This document shows positions 1-13,400 of a stretch of 64,000 bases of DNA, piece after piece; within the stretch, counting starts at the first letter, position 1, and every line of letters begins with the position of its first letter. The notes beneath the pieces were generated by a model, which was given only the letters and a program-made list of their open reading frames with translations, was not told the DNA's origin and made no database searches. Source of the DNA: Pithys albifrons albifrons (Eukaryota; Chordata; Aves; Passeriformes; Thamnophilidae); the NCBI RefSeq assembly GCF_047495875.1, contig NC_092459.1, positions 35,745,634-35,809,633 on the forward strand. The letters run 5' to 3'. Position numbers and translations under genes: made by a program.

Positions 1-1252
1 AAGATGCTGTTTTCTCTGGGCATAGGAAGTCTGAGCAGGACTGGCTAAAATGCACTTGACTGACTGTCAGAGCCTCTCTGTCTTGTGTTGCAGAGAACTG
101 CTGGCCCCAGCTGGGGACTAGGATGGGGCATAGAGAGATTAAGTTACCTGTTTGAGTAGCTTTCCAGAACCATACTGCTGTTGATTGTTGCCTTGGAGAG
201 AGGCAAGATTTTATCACAAAAGTCTCTTAAATTTATTTCAGTTGCTTTTTAAACTGTATCTAATTACATGTTTTATGATAAGTCAACTAGGAAAGGTGCT
301 ATACTATTAGGTGGTCTATGCTGTACTCAAGGAAGCCATAGGAAGAAGAGAAAGGAGAAGAAAAGGACATGAAAAACCAACAGAGTAGTTCAGAGAGGGA
401 AATGTCATGACTAAACCATAGGAAAGATATCAGCTCTGGTATTTCAAAAGGCTGATGCAAATTTATCCAGAAATCAAAGGCAGCAGGTGACCAGTGTTAC
501 CTGTGAACTAATGTGAAGAGTTTCACTTTGGAAGAAAGAAGCTGCAAAATATGGGGATGTCCTGGGTGTGTGGAGACTGAAAAAAATTTGGTCCCAAGCT
601 TTAATGTTGAAAAGGTGATGGTGTTTTTTAATTACAAAGAAGAAGGGCTTACAGTCTGTGAGATAATTCAGATTGGAAAAAACTTCAGGGGGTCTCTAGC
701 CCTATGTCCTGCTCACAGCAGGGCCAGGCTGCTCAGGACTGTATCCGGTCAGGTCCTGAAAAATTCCAGGGATTCACGATGAGACCTTTCATAGTGCATT
801 AAAAAATACAAGCATAAACTTGGCTGACTGCTTGGTAATGAAGAACACTTTCACTATTATATTCATTGAATCCAATTTCCAGAGTAAAGCTGCCTATAGA
901 GGGAGGAAATGAATTTGCTTCAAATAACAGCTTTAGCTTAAAAATACAGCTGCAGTGAAGTAACAGATTTTACACTTTCTCCTCTTATCATTCCCTCACA
1001 GTTCCAGGTTGCAGTCATCCCCAGTTCAAATCACATTCTTCTCTTCTCAGATGATTCTATGAAAACCCATGAGACCAAACACTGTTTTGCTGATGTTAAC
1101 AATTCAGTCTGAGGTGGAGTGGTCTAAACAGACCCAATTACACACATGGTTGTTGGAGTTTTCCCATTAACAGGAACAAGTCAGTCAATATAAAGACCAG
1201 ATTAACCATAAGGAAAAAAATGGAATAAATAGATGAAAAAAGTTTTTCTCAC
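1..1252 (-). other. GABRR2 intron 8, 5' part
   Basis: No exon or recognisable repeat. Both strands were checked for the missing GABRR2 last exon (rest of loop plus M4), which is not here. Confidence 0.7.
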
Positions 1253-1449
1253 CCTCTTCTGGAGTTTCCTCTCCTTCCGCTCTTGCACTGTTGTCAGGTA
1301 ATTCACAGCTGCATATTCCAGCACTGAGAGAAAGACGAACACAAAGCTGACCCACAGGTAAATATCCACTGCTTTGATGTAGGAAACACGAGGCATGGAG
1401 GCATTCACCCCAGTGATGATTGTGGACATGGTCAGCACGGTGGTTATCC
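1253..1449 (-). CDS. GABRR2: GABRR2 coding exon 8 (M2, M3, loop start)
   Basis: Encodes the rest of M2 ([20 protein letters not shown]), M3 ([20 protein letters not shown]) and the start of the intracellular loop ([11 protein letters not shown]). Acceptor CTGTCCAG|GGATA, donor AGAGG|GTGAGA, ending in phase 0. The expected final exon was searched for on both strands of 1-1252 and is absent. Confidence 0.95.
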
Positions 1450-4400
1450 CTGGACAGAACCAAGAGAAAGAAATGTTATTGACTGATACAGTACATAAGG
1501 TTTTTTGTCTCTAGAAAAACAGAAATTATGGTCTCCGTGATGCTCTAAAATATGTTCAATATCAAATAAATATGAGTTAAGTATCTCTTTTACCAATGCA
1601 GAACTGTTCCACTGCCTACACTTCTGTGCTCATGATGGGTTGAGTTTTGAGGAGCAATGAAACTGCCATCATTTTGCTAGGAATGGCATTCACCTCTCTC
1701 CATAACCTCTAGGGTTTTAACATAATGATGTTAAAGCACATTTTTAACACACCTAACCCTAAGGTTAGGTCTGCTAAGACCATGGGTGATAAGGACTCCT
1801 GTTTCCCACCTGTACCAGTCTGGGTAACAGGCACTGCCAGGAAGCAGCCTAGTATTGACTGTTGGTCACAGCTAAAGAGGATTTGACCTAAATCACTGAT
1901 CTTAAAAGGGGTGAGCAATAATGATAAAATGTTTGGATGAAGCCATGCAAAAGAAAAACATTATGCTTTTACCTCTGGAAATATCTGTCTACAGTTAAAG
2001 CTGTGTGAATCAAAACATTTTGAACAACAACCATTGTATTATATAGATAAATGTGTGCATGTGCATGTGTTTGTAAGTAAATATATGTGTTTACATATGT
2101 GTGAATATGTACATATATTCACACATGTGTATGTGTATATGTATTTGGACAGGTATACATGTAATCCTGCAAAACAATATACACTTTGGATTGTTACAGA
2201 GAGAAAAATATTTAAACGTTCCCAAAGCCACTTAAGCAGTGAAAACAGAGTCAAAAAGCATTCATTGCTACTTCAGCCATTTCAAAACCGTGACTACTGT
2301 AAGCACAGCTAATGTTGTTCACTTTTTATCAGGATACAATTTTTTAAAAATTTTGAGCACATTTCTTTCAGTGGAGCAGAATTCCATTTGCCTCTTCGCA
2401 TCTGTTTGCTGCAGTGCATTGCTCCCTAAGGGAAATAAACTTGTGGGCAAGAATACTGTGCTTACGTTTTCAGTACTGGAAGTCTTACATCCTAACATTC
2501 AAAGGTTTTTCCTTTTATATTTTTGCCTTTCTTTAACCTATACATTGAATGATAAATAAGTTAGCTCTTATTCATGTTCAGCTGACAGAATTTCCTCCAG
2601 TCCTGACATAGACAAAGCTCCTCCTTGTTGGGTTTCAGATACCCAGAGAGGCAGATTGGTGTGTGTAGGATTTCATACAGCTCCTTCTTTGCTTTCCTGC
2701 TCTCTCAAATGAGAGACCTCCCTAACTCAGAAACACTGGACTCTCAGTGCAAGACTCCTTTGGGAAAGGAGACACCCAACATCTGCCTCGCCTTGGGGTT
2801 AGTGACCTTTCATACTTAGCTCTGCAGCTGGGAGAGGAAAGCCACATTCCTTTCACTGCCCTGCTGTTACCTGAGTTCTGGAGCTACAGAGGTGCCTGAA
2901 TGCCCCCAGGGGCACAGCAGGTGGAATGACCTGCCTGAAGGCCAGGCTGGATGTAGCTTTGAGCAACCTTGTCTACTAGAAGGTGGTGGTTGAAATTAGG
3001 TATCTTTAAGATCCCTTCCAACCCCAACCATTCTACGATCTTACAATTCTATGACACAACAGTACACATGTGCTGATAGGACTAGATTCCTTGGATCCTT
3101 TCTTTCCCAGCTTTGTTAAGATGTGCCACATTGCCATCCTCCAGGCAATCTGAAGAAAACCACCGGCTGCAGTAGCAGTGCTGGCTGGGTGGGACATCCA
3201 CTGTGGCTGCAGGGACATGGCAGGATCCTGCTTATGAAAGGCACTCATGAAAACTGTAACCGAAGCCTTTCGATCCTTGTAGGTGCCTGAACTGTGAAAC
3301 TGTGCCCTCACCAATGGAAATGTGTGTCAGAACTGCAGGCTGGACAACAGGGAAAAAAAATCTTGATTCATCAGCTCATAAATACTGAAATTTCTCTTCT
3401 CTGCCTAACTTTATTTTTGAGACCGCAGCCCTTTCTGTCCTGAACACCGTGTAGATCAGGAAGATTGCTTAGCAAGGAACAACTTAAGAAAAACTGCAAT
3501 TTTTACATTATATCAGTTATCAGGTATAACCAACATTTGATTGCCCAGTTCTGCCAAAACTTTCATGTTCAAAGATTTTCACAGTCATGGATTTTTGCAG
3601 TTGTTCTCACCCAAAGAGACTCTGGCAGGAACTGCTCGGCGATCGATCCAGAAGGACACCCAGGACAACATGACCATGAGAGTGGCAGGGAAGTAGGTTT
3701 GGAGCAAGAAGAAGAAGATGTGTCGACGTAAAGTGAAGTTTATATAGAGTCGATTATACCAACCTTTGAGAGAGGAGGAAAGCCAGAATCAGTGAGAAGA
3801 GCCTTAACAGTAGGCACAGAGAGACAAGATCTTTCTTTTGCTTTTTTATTTCTGAAGAGTAGTGAAAAAAGAAACAGCTTTCAAAATGTGCCTTGACCAG
3901 ACTGTGGAGACCACATTTTAGTGACATAATCCCAAGAGCACTCTCATAGGCAGTTAATATTGCATTAGTTTTAGCAGTAGTATTAATTTAGAAAGTATCA
4001 ATACCTGTGCTACTGTAGAAAGCCAATCTTGATGTAGTGTGGAATTTTTGTATCAAAAACTGAGACAGAGAAATCTTTTCATCAGTTTTCAGAGATTCAT
4101 TCCCATTTTTCCAATACAGCATCAGATCTTCGTCGGTGTAAGCATCTTAAGAGAAGAAGAAACACAATGTAATGTGACTTTAGCTTGGAGGTTTGACAAA
4201 AGCTAATAGATCCAGTCTTTGGCATGAAGTAATGCCACAAATAAGTTTGCTAACAGTACTGAGTTAAAACGATCTGATCATATAGCATGACAACAATAAA
4301 AAGTCAGGTCACCCTGATTCAAGGAAACACATCCACATTGATGGAATGACAGCTAGAATGGCACTCTTCTGAATATCACAGATCAAAAATAATTGACAAG

Positions 4401-7400
4401 GTATCACTAACTGATAAGAATAGCTCAGGAAATAATCATGGGTAATACACCTGAACTTAGAGGAACAAGGAAACACAGACACCTCAAACTATCTTAGAAT
4501 GATAAAAGCAAAAAGGATAGGTGTCATCTGAAGCAAAAGTCTAGAAATATTTTAAAAGTGTAAATGAAAAACCTACAGAATTTGTTATCACACTAGGTAG
4601 CAGGAAAGGGGAATGAGAAAGGGATTATCAAGACAGTTGGGGGCTGGAGCACATGCTGTAAGAGGCTGGGGGAACAGGGTTCCTTCAGCTGGAAGCAGAG
4701 CAGTCCGCGGTGGGATCCAGCTGCTGTCCTGATGAGGGTCAGGATTTTTTCAGGCTCTTCATCAAGATGGAGAATGAAAGGAGAAGAGGCAAGGGGTGCA
4801 AGTCACAGCAAAGGATTGTTTCTGACCAGGTAAAAGTAAACACTTTTAGGATGAGGGCTGTAAAATATTTTAACAGGTTGTGCAGAAAAATTGTGGAGCC
4901 TGCATTATCTTGTTCAAAACCCAATGGACACAGCTTCTGACCTCAAGGCCAATGTAATTTACCCCAGGATTCTGTTGTTTGTAGAGGAATGTTACAGTTG
5001 AATAGCTGGGAGGACCTCAGAACAACTCGAGAAAGTTTACAGAACAGCCACAAAAATTTTGCTGTTCACATGACTTTCTCCACAGAACAACTCCTTCCCA
5101 AAGAAGCCTAGCCCAGGTCACAGGGCTTGCAGGATCAGGATTGTGCCATAGTATGTTTTCCTTGCAAATTCCCCTGTCTTGCAGCATCAGGGCTAGTCAT
5201 ACAACACTGGTGAGTCAATAGAAAGACTCTTAGTAACTCTGATGAACTATTTTTTCAGGCTCTGAAATAGACAGTATTCTGAAAAGTGTCCAGTGAAATG
5301 TTTGTGCAGTGACATGAAGCACATCTAGCTCGAAACAAGGATACAACATACAGCTTTCCAGCTCCAGAGAACATGTCTGAGAGTCCAGGGGGAAGCAGCT
5401 GAAGTCCATGTTACACATTGCTGTCACTGTGACCCTAGAAAGTCGAAAATGAGAAAAGCTGGTTTCTATGAGGAGCAATCAAGCAAGAATATTATTGCAG
5501 GAAATTATTCTGCTGCTTTAAAGCCAGCAATTATGCATGATTTTAGCATAAAATCCCCAGGAAAATGCCTACCAATTATCCAAGTTCAAGCAGGAGGGAT
5601 TATATACAGAATCTGCAAAGGAAGATGTCATATCAATATCTACCAAGGAACTAAAGCAGTCTCTTGGACATTACAGTTACACTAATGTCAGTACAGTCAG
5701 TCCACTGTGTTTTATATCCAACTATTTCCCTACAAAGCAACAACATAAAATAACTTCACCATCTACATTTGAAGATTCCCTTGTACAGCTTGATTGAGGT
5801 TTCCTCATTTTCCCCATTGCCCAGTTCCCTCTGTGAATGAACCAAGTCTGAGGAACATGACCATCCTTATTGCAAGCCACAGAATTCCTCCAGTCCATGT
5901 ATTATTAAGACAAAAGCAGTTTCTGTTCTTAATCAAATTCTTTTAATCTGAGTGTTATATTTCTGGGGCAGGGGGTGTAAAATGGGTGCAGCTGGTTTTC
6001 AGCAAGTGAGATTTGCCTCTGTTAAGTTTATGTCTTAGCTAAAGAGCTGCAGCAATCTCAGCTTCAGTTTTTAAATTAGTCCAGTTGTGCACAACGTTAC
6101 ATAAGAAATTTTCCAGTGGGTCAGTGAACTTTCTCTTGCAGATGGATTTGCAGTAGAGGTCCCAGTTTAGTAGGGGCAAATCAGCTGTGACTCATCGTTT
6201 CAGAGGATAAGTTACGTTGGCCGTGACCATTTTCTAGATTCATTACAGATGTTGATACAGAACTTTTCATCTGTTCAGGGATTGTGATCGAAATCCTACC
6301 CTGATCTATGCACTCATCAACCCTGAAAAGGACACACTGTTCATTTTGACCATAAAACCAGAGCAAAATTTTGCCTTATAAGCAAAAGTTAAAGAATGCT
6401 TTTGGGACTATTGTTCCAGAAGGTGTATTGAGGCAATGACCTCCCCCGGTTATTTGTAGCATTTGTGTTGTATAACTCAGTCTCATTATAGTGTGTTATT
6501 TTCTTTCCTCAGCATCACCTGAACTATGGAACAACCAGAGGTCAATAACAATTTGTGAGCCAGTGACAGCACAGAAACTCAGATCACCACTAAGGTATTC
6601 CTCTATTAGAGTGCACTGTTCAGTTGCCCATGAAAGCCCAAGGCACAAATGAGGAATGAAATGTCCCTCAGCCCAGTAATAGCCCCCTGCAGACATCTCA
6701 AAGACATCTGAGGGCATTTCCCACACCACTGGACACCCATGTTGTGTCAGCCACATCTTGTTCTGAGTGTCCTAAACACTGCTAGGCCTAAATGCTATGA
6801 AGATTCTCATTCTCCATGGGTTTTATGTATCAAATTATCAATTTAACCCTTGTGCAGTCAGCTGTGGGTAACTCATAGCCTTCTCTCTCATGGGTAACAT
6901 TAAAAATTCACATCACCTTCTTGAGAAATCACAGAAAAGTTTGAAAGTAAATACTCTGCATGTAGGCAAATGAGCAGATCTGAATAGCACCAATGTTTGC
7001 CATTAAAAATACCTGTTCTTTCATTTTGGTTGTTGAGCACTACTAACAAGTGGTTTGCTGCTGACTTCAGAACACGAGAACTGTGGGGTGTGGGCAATGG
7101 AAACTGATACTCAGCTACACAGAGCAACAGCCCTCGGAAAGTTCCCTACCCTCTTCCTGCCCTTCTCCCCTCAGTGCTGACCAAGGCTTCCATCTAACCT
7201 AATTTGTCATTTATCTTTCTCCTTCTTGTCTCTCCTGCTACATGGAACCTTCATCCTCATCCAGTTCCAATAAAATACACAGTGTCTTTAGGTGCTTAGT
7301 TAAGGAGTGGGTGATCAGACCTTGCATGCAATAAATGGATTTATTAAATGGCTTCAGAACAGGGAAAGAGTTCTTAAGTGTTTGATCAAGCTGCGACTTT

Positions 7401-10400
7401 CATGATTAAACCAGGAAAAATGAAGTAGCCATATGATGCATAATCTCTTTCTCTCACACACACATACTTCTTTGTGGTTTTACAAATTTGTCCAGGGCTT
7501 TCATAATAAATTCTGTAGAATTGTATTTGGACTATGAAACTTTGCTTTAGAGTGAACTTCAGAGCAGTCTGGTTCTGTGTGATATTGTCCTGCTTGGGAC
7601 AATGCTGCCTACTATGCACTATGCTCATTTGTCAAAGAAAAAGAGCATCCTAAACCAAACTTTATAAAAAACCTTTCCTAGTTTTTGAGAATCATTTTGC
7701 CTCAGCTGAAGTGAATAAGTTCCAGGAAGATTCTAGAACAGAAGACTTGGCTACAAACCACTTCAAAGTCTCTATATATTGAGAGAAAGTTCTCTGTCCT
7801 GGGGAAATATCCTTGCGTTTGGGCTCTTTAGCTTTTCTTCTCTGGCGATGTATTTCTCTCCACATCCCTTTTTGCTTTCTTATGAAGGAAATGAAATCTG
7901 ACGGGATGCTGATGGGAGCAGCCATACAGGTGGCCTGGTTAGAAGGGGAAAATACTGAGCAAAAAACCTGTCTTCTGAAAAATATTGACAGAAAAGGTCT
8001 GCCAGCCTGGGGACCAGACGCGTCTTTGAGAACCACCGCCAGCATCTTTGAAATGCAGACAGGGTACCTAGAAACTGGAGACATCCTGGAATACCATCAA
8101 CAACTGCAGCAAAGAAAGGGCTTTAAAAGGGAATTTATTGCCTTGAAAAAAACCCAAAACTTGTCTGGAAGAACAGAAAACATCATTATCTATTGGCTGT
8201 CACAGGTGAAAAATAGAAAGTATTACAGAAAGTATTACAGTATCCTACACCCTCTTATATTTCTGGATATAAGGAGAATGTAACTTTTATCCCAAATGAA
8301 GCCTTCTTCTCTGAGAACTTTCCATGCTGCACATACTGTACTGTTCCTAAAGAGGTTGAATTCATTGCATGGACTTTCTACCTGCTCTTGGACTCTCTCT
8401 AGGGATGCCTGGCTGACTCCAGACCCTGTGACTCAGAGCACCTCTGAAGTGAGACTCTGTGGTCTCATTGGTCCCCTCTAGGCCCACTCTGGAGGGTGTT
8501 TCAGTTTGTCCTTCCATTCATTGGATGATTTGTTTCACCTGATGATGGTATCACGAGATAACAGTATTATGCATCCTTACAAGCAATCAATCCTAAGTGC
8601 CCTGCTGGTACCCTGTTTGCTCCACTGATGATAAGTAACCGGTAAAAGTATATACCTAGTTGCTGTTGTTGGCTCTTGCCACATAATTGATGGATACTAA
8701 ATTATCAATTGCTGATAGTAATTTGCAATAGCATGATATGTATATATATTCACCTTATTAATCATAGGTGTACTTGCTAGTGACGATTTTGTGGTAGTTT
8801 ACTTGCTAGTGGTGATTTTTTTAGTATTTTTGGTAACCTGTAATAAGGTAGAGAAGTTTAGAGGATTAAGCCTCCGTGTCCTTGTGTATTACAGAATCCT
8901 GCAAATCCACGGTCACGATTGGTGTACGCCCTCAGGATGGGTAACCCTTCAGGTCATTACAGACATGCCTCAGGATTCTTCCAGCCAGCAAATCTACTAG
9001 AAAACCAGGCTGTCTTTAATACTGCCATTTCAACGTCAATAAATTTAAACATTTACATCAATGTGAAAACACCACAACAACAACAACAACAAAAAAAAAG
9101 ATTTCTAGACAAACAGGAAGAAAAATAGGATAATTATGGAGGTCACCATCTGGTATATCATCAGCTTCCAGTTTAATCACACACTGACCCTGGGATGAAC
9201 ATTCCTGCTTGACTAAGCCCTTCACAGACTGCAAAGAGTGGAAGGCATGCTTCCCTCAGGGAGGAGATTATCCTGTTACTGCCCAAAGCATGGTTTCTTG
9301 CAGTTTCCTGCAAAGCATTTTGTACTGCACATTCTAGAAACAGGGCTCTGCATCAGCAGTGGGAGTAGCAGTCTTAGTGATCACCAAAGTCAAGCTGAGA
9401 ACAAAGTTGACAGCAAAGCCCCAGGGGCTGCTCAGGAGCAGCAGGGCTGCACCATTACCTCATGCTGTAGAGGACGTGACCATCAGGGAATACTCGCAGC
9501 ATGATGTTGTCCGTGGTGGTGTCGTGAATGAAGGACCTCTTGGAATGCACAAAGAAGACATCAGGGACCCAGATCTTCTTCACCAGCCTGCCGTCGAAGG
9601 TCATGCTCTTGTTGTTAGTGCTGGGAAAGGAGAGACGCTCATCCTTCCAGTAGTGCCTTAAGTACAAGGTCATAGTGAAATCCTTCATGAAAAAGGAAGA
9701 GAACCAGAGAGCAGTCTGTCAGTCCTGCAGTCTGGAACTGGGACACATCAGAAGGGAAACTCATTCCTACTAGGTAGATGAAATCTCTGAACTCCTGATT
9801 CTTTCCTAGGCCAGTTCTCTCTGTGAATAGATTTTCCTGACAAAATAATTTCAGCCAAAACAAAGCTTAAATGACCAATGAATGTATTACAGTAGCCAGT
9901 AATGTTCAGTCCCAAAAGGGATATAAGTATGCCCCAAGAGAAGCACTGACCCCAAAAATGAATCTTCCATCCTGGCAAAATTATCTTGCAGGAATATGAT
10001 ATCAATAGCTTGATCTAGAGGAAAAACTTTGAAAGTTAGCTTAATGATCAGGCTAAACACTAAGCAATTTATCCTCAAAAGAATTAAATTGTTGCAAACA
10101 ACAATCAGGTGATGGAACTGTGTTTCCCACTATACAAGTGTAAAAATAAAGCTCCCCTTTAAGCTTGTTGAGTGGATAGGATCTTCATTCACATATAGGA
10201 AAACATCTGTTTGTTGATCCCAACCTGCTAGCTGTTGCTTTCAGAGCTGAATCTACTCTCATTCTGAGAGATCAAATACACTTCTTTTCTTTATATTCCC
10301 AATTAAGTGAGTGGTTATGGGAGCTGCCAAGCCTGAACAGGCAGCAACACAGGCCAGGATCTCTTCCTAGCCACACAGCAACCACTTTCAAAAAACACAA

Positions 10401-13400
10401 CCAATCAATCAGTTTGGTGGCAAATGGTAACAAACAATCAGTTACCCTGAGTCTCCACTTCAAAGGGCTGTCTGGCAATAGCCTTGCATTGCCAATAGGT
10501 TTTTCATTCACTTGTCGAAGAAGGCTCTAGAGCCAGTCCTCATCTTGCTTCCCGGTATGGGACAGAACTGGCTGGACACCTCCCTCCCTGACCATGGCAG
10601 AGACCTGCCAGGGGGACACTACTGCTCATCTGCCTGTAGGTCCTCACCTTAGACTGGTCTCAGGCTCCATCACTGCTCCTCCCAGGGATGCCACCAGCTT
10701 CTGTTCCCTACTGGACACTGACCACCTTCCCCTTACAACTATAGTCCCAAAGAAATACTTCTAGCAACTGCTGACACTGACGGGATTTAAGCTGCAACCT
10801 GGCTGGAAGAGTCACCCTCAGGGGTGGGACATCAAGCTCATCATCTTGACTAGAGCTGGGAAAAGGCAAGGAAGAGGGACAATTGTTGCTTTCTTAGGAG
10901 TCAGTGCAAGCTACAGCAGAATTCAAAAAAAGGGGAAAAAAGATCCTGGATATTCAAAGTCACCAGTTCCTGCCCATGACATGAGATGGAGGGACATGGG
11001 GCCCAAGGAGAGGAGGACCATTGTTGTAATTTAACCCCAGCCAGCAACTAGGTATCACCCAGACACTTGCTCACTCCTCCGTTCCCCAACCCCCAACCAA
11101 TGGGTTGGGAGGACAATCAGAAAAAGAGAGGAACAAAACTCCAGAGAAACAATGCCCAGCCTGTCCCCCAGCAGTGATTGGCCCCTCCTGGCCAACTCCC
11201 CCATTTATCTACTGGGCATGATGTTCTACAGTATGGAATATCTCTTTGGCCAGTTAAGCTCAGCTGTCCTGGTCATGCCCTTTCCCATCTTCTCCTGCCC
11301 CTCCTCACTGGCAGAGCATGAGACACTGAAAAGTCCTTGACTTAGGGTAAGCACTACTTAGTCACAACCAAAACACTATGTTATCAGTATTATTCTCATA
11401 CTAAATCCAAAACACAGCACTGTACCAGCTACTAAGACAAAAATTAGCTCTATCCCAGCCAAAATCAGGACAGCCAGGCAGCTGGAGGCTGCGGCTTCAA
11501 AATGCCTCTGAGCAGCTCCATCAGCAGAGCACAGGGAAACTGAGATTGATGTGGCATCAGCCAAGCACCCTCAGAATGGCTTACAACCACCTTAGAGAAC
11601 AGGGAAGAGACTGCCTGTAGGGGCAGCATGGGAAGGGGCACACCACTTTCCAGGTTACCCCTTTTCCTGTCCTACCAGGCAGGAGCTTCTCCTCTCTCGC
11701 CTTGAGCCCCTTTCTCTCTTCAAACAGGCCAACACAATGGCCAGCTCTTTCCCTCCAATGGCCAACACACAGTGCACCAAATGCTGAAAACACAAAGCCA
11801 AAGGGACAGCTCACAACAGCTTCTAACTACAAAATCCAACTTAAGGAAACTTTTTCATGGCACGAGTCAAATAAAGCAGTTTGCTGACAGCTTGTTCCTT
11901 TCTGATCAGCACACATGCTATTTACGAGCAAGAAAAGCAGTTAATTTTAGCCCTCACAAGTAGGAAAATCCCTTGGGATACAATTTTTTACAACAAACTG
12001 AGAGAATGATAGTACCTGCCAGAGGCACAGTGAATGAGAATACACAAGTGTCTCGATTTTGACAGCACATTTCATGCCTGTGCCATGCTCCAGGCAACCT
12101 CAAGAGCATACCCTGCCAGTGCACAGAACAGCAGCCCATCCATGCCGACCAGACAGGCACCGTTTTAAATCCCTGTGTTTTAAACATCCCTTGGCTGCTC
12201 TCATTGACATGCACTCTCGCAGACACGGTGGGTTGCAGTCAGAGACACTTCGGTCTAGTGTTCTTTGGGGCACTAGGTGTCTACTCCAGCAAGGAACAGC
12301 TAAAGGCTGTCCAGCCAACAGTACCTGATTTCCAGGGCCAGTAACTCTTCAAAGCAGTCTGAAATAAACCCTGCCTGCAGCCCTGCCCTGCCTGCAATGG
12401 GGAGACAAGGAGTACACCCTGCCGCAGGCACAGGTAGCCCCAGTCCACTGGCCATACTGACAGCTTACTAACCCTGACCCTGACCCTGACCCTGACCCTC
12501 TCCCTTCTGCAAGCACTCATGCTGGGATGGTCTGTTGGAAAAACAAACCAGTGTAACTCAGACTGACCTGGGAGTCCATTCTTTCACCCCAAATACCTGT
12601 CAGAAAATGCTGTAGAAAGTGCTTGTCATATGCTGGGAAAATAGCACTATGGAGCTATCAACAGCCAAGGGAGAGAACCACCACAAAGCTTTCTGACAGG
12701 CGAGATTTTTGTTGAAATCAGATGCTCCTGATAGAAATCACTGTGAGTTGTTTGCTTGCACTAATTAGGCTTCCTTGCTGCTTTGACATTATCTTGACAT
12801 GCTAGAGCCCCAGTTCTCCCTGTGGCAGCCATTTCCTGTGCTGGCAGCTCCCACACACTTCATTGCATGAATACCCCCAAACCTTCTCTTTTAATATCCA
12901 AGCAGCCAAGCTCCCTTGTTTTAATCATAGAACACAGAATAATTCTAGTTGGAAGCGACCTTTAAAAGTCATCTTGTCCAACCCCTCCAAAATGGGATGA
13001 AGATGAAGATGCAATTGCAACATAGTAAAAACCATTCAAGCTAAGGTTCTTCCTGTTTTGTCTAGACCAGAGAAGGTATCCAAGAACAAGGAGGAAAAGG
13101 CAAAAAAAAGGAAGGAGTCAAGAAGCTTCCTCTTCTCCTTTACATTCCTCTTTCCACTTCTCTTTTTAATGTTTTTATTCCATTTCCTACTGTAAAAAAA
13201 ACCCCAACAAATGCAACACCCAAACCAAATGGGAAAATGTATGTGAACCCTCGTGTGAACTCTATGTTTCCCTAAGGAAGAAAACCCCTACAGTAACAGC
13301 AGCTTATGTGAACGTCATCATATACCTTCAAACCTTCATACACAGCTGTTTATGATTTTCATTGTGATAGATCTTTCACAGCACTGATTATTCTCCCATT

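Larger units (their letters stand above)
1450..3610 (-). other. GABRR2 intron 7
   Basis: Holds the TG/TA tract near 2.1 kb and a CR1 3' fragment near 3.0 kb. Nothing else recognised. Confidence 0.85.

Noticed and set aside
1..1252. GABRR2 final exon inside the window
   Set aside because: No frame on either strand resembles the M4 segment or the loop; it must lie outside.
7813..8283. 156-codon plus-strand frame in GABRR2 intron 4
   Set aside because: No family resemblance and no splice or promoter support.
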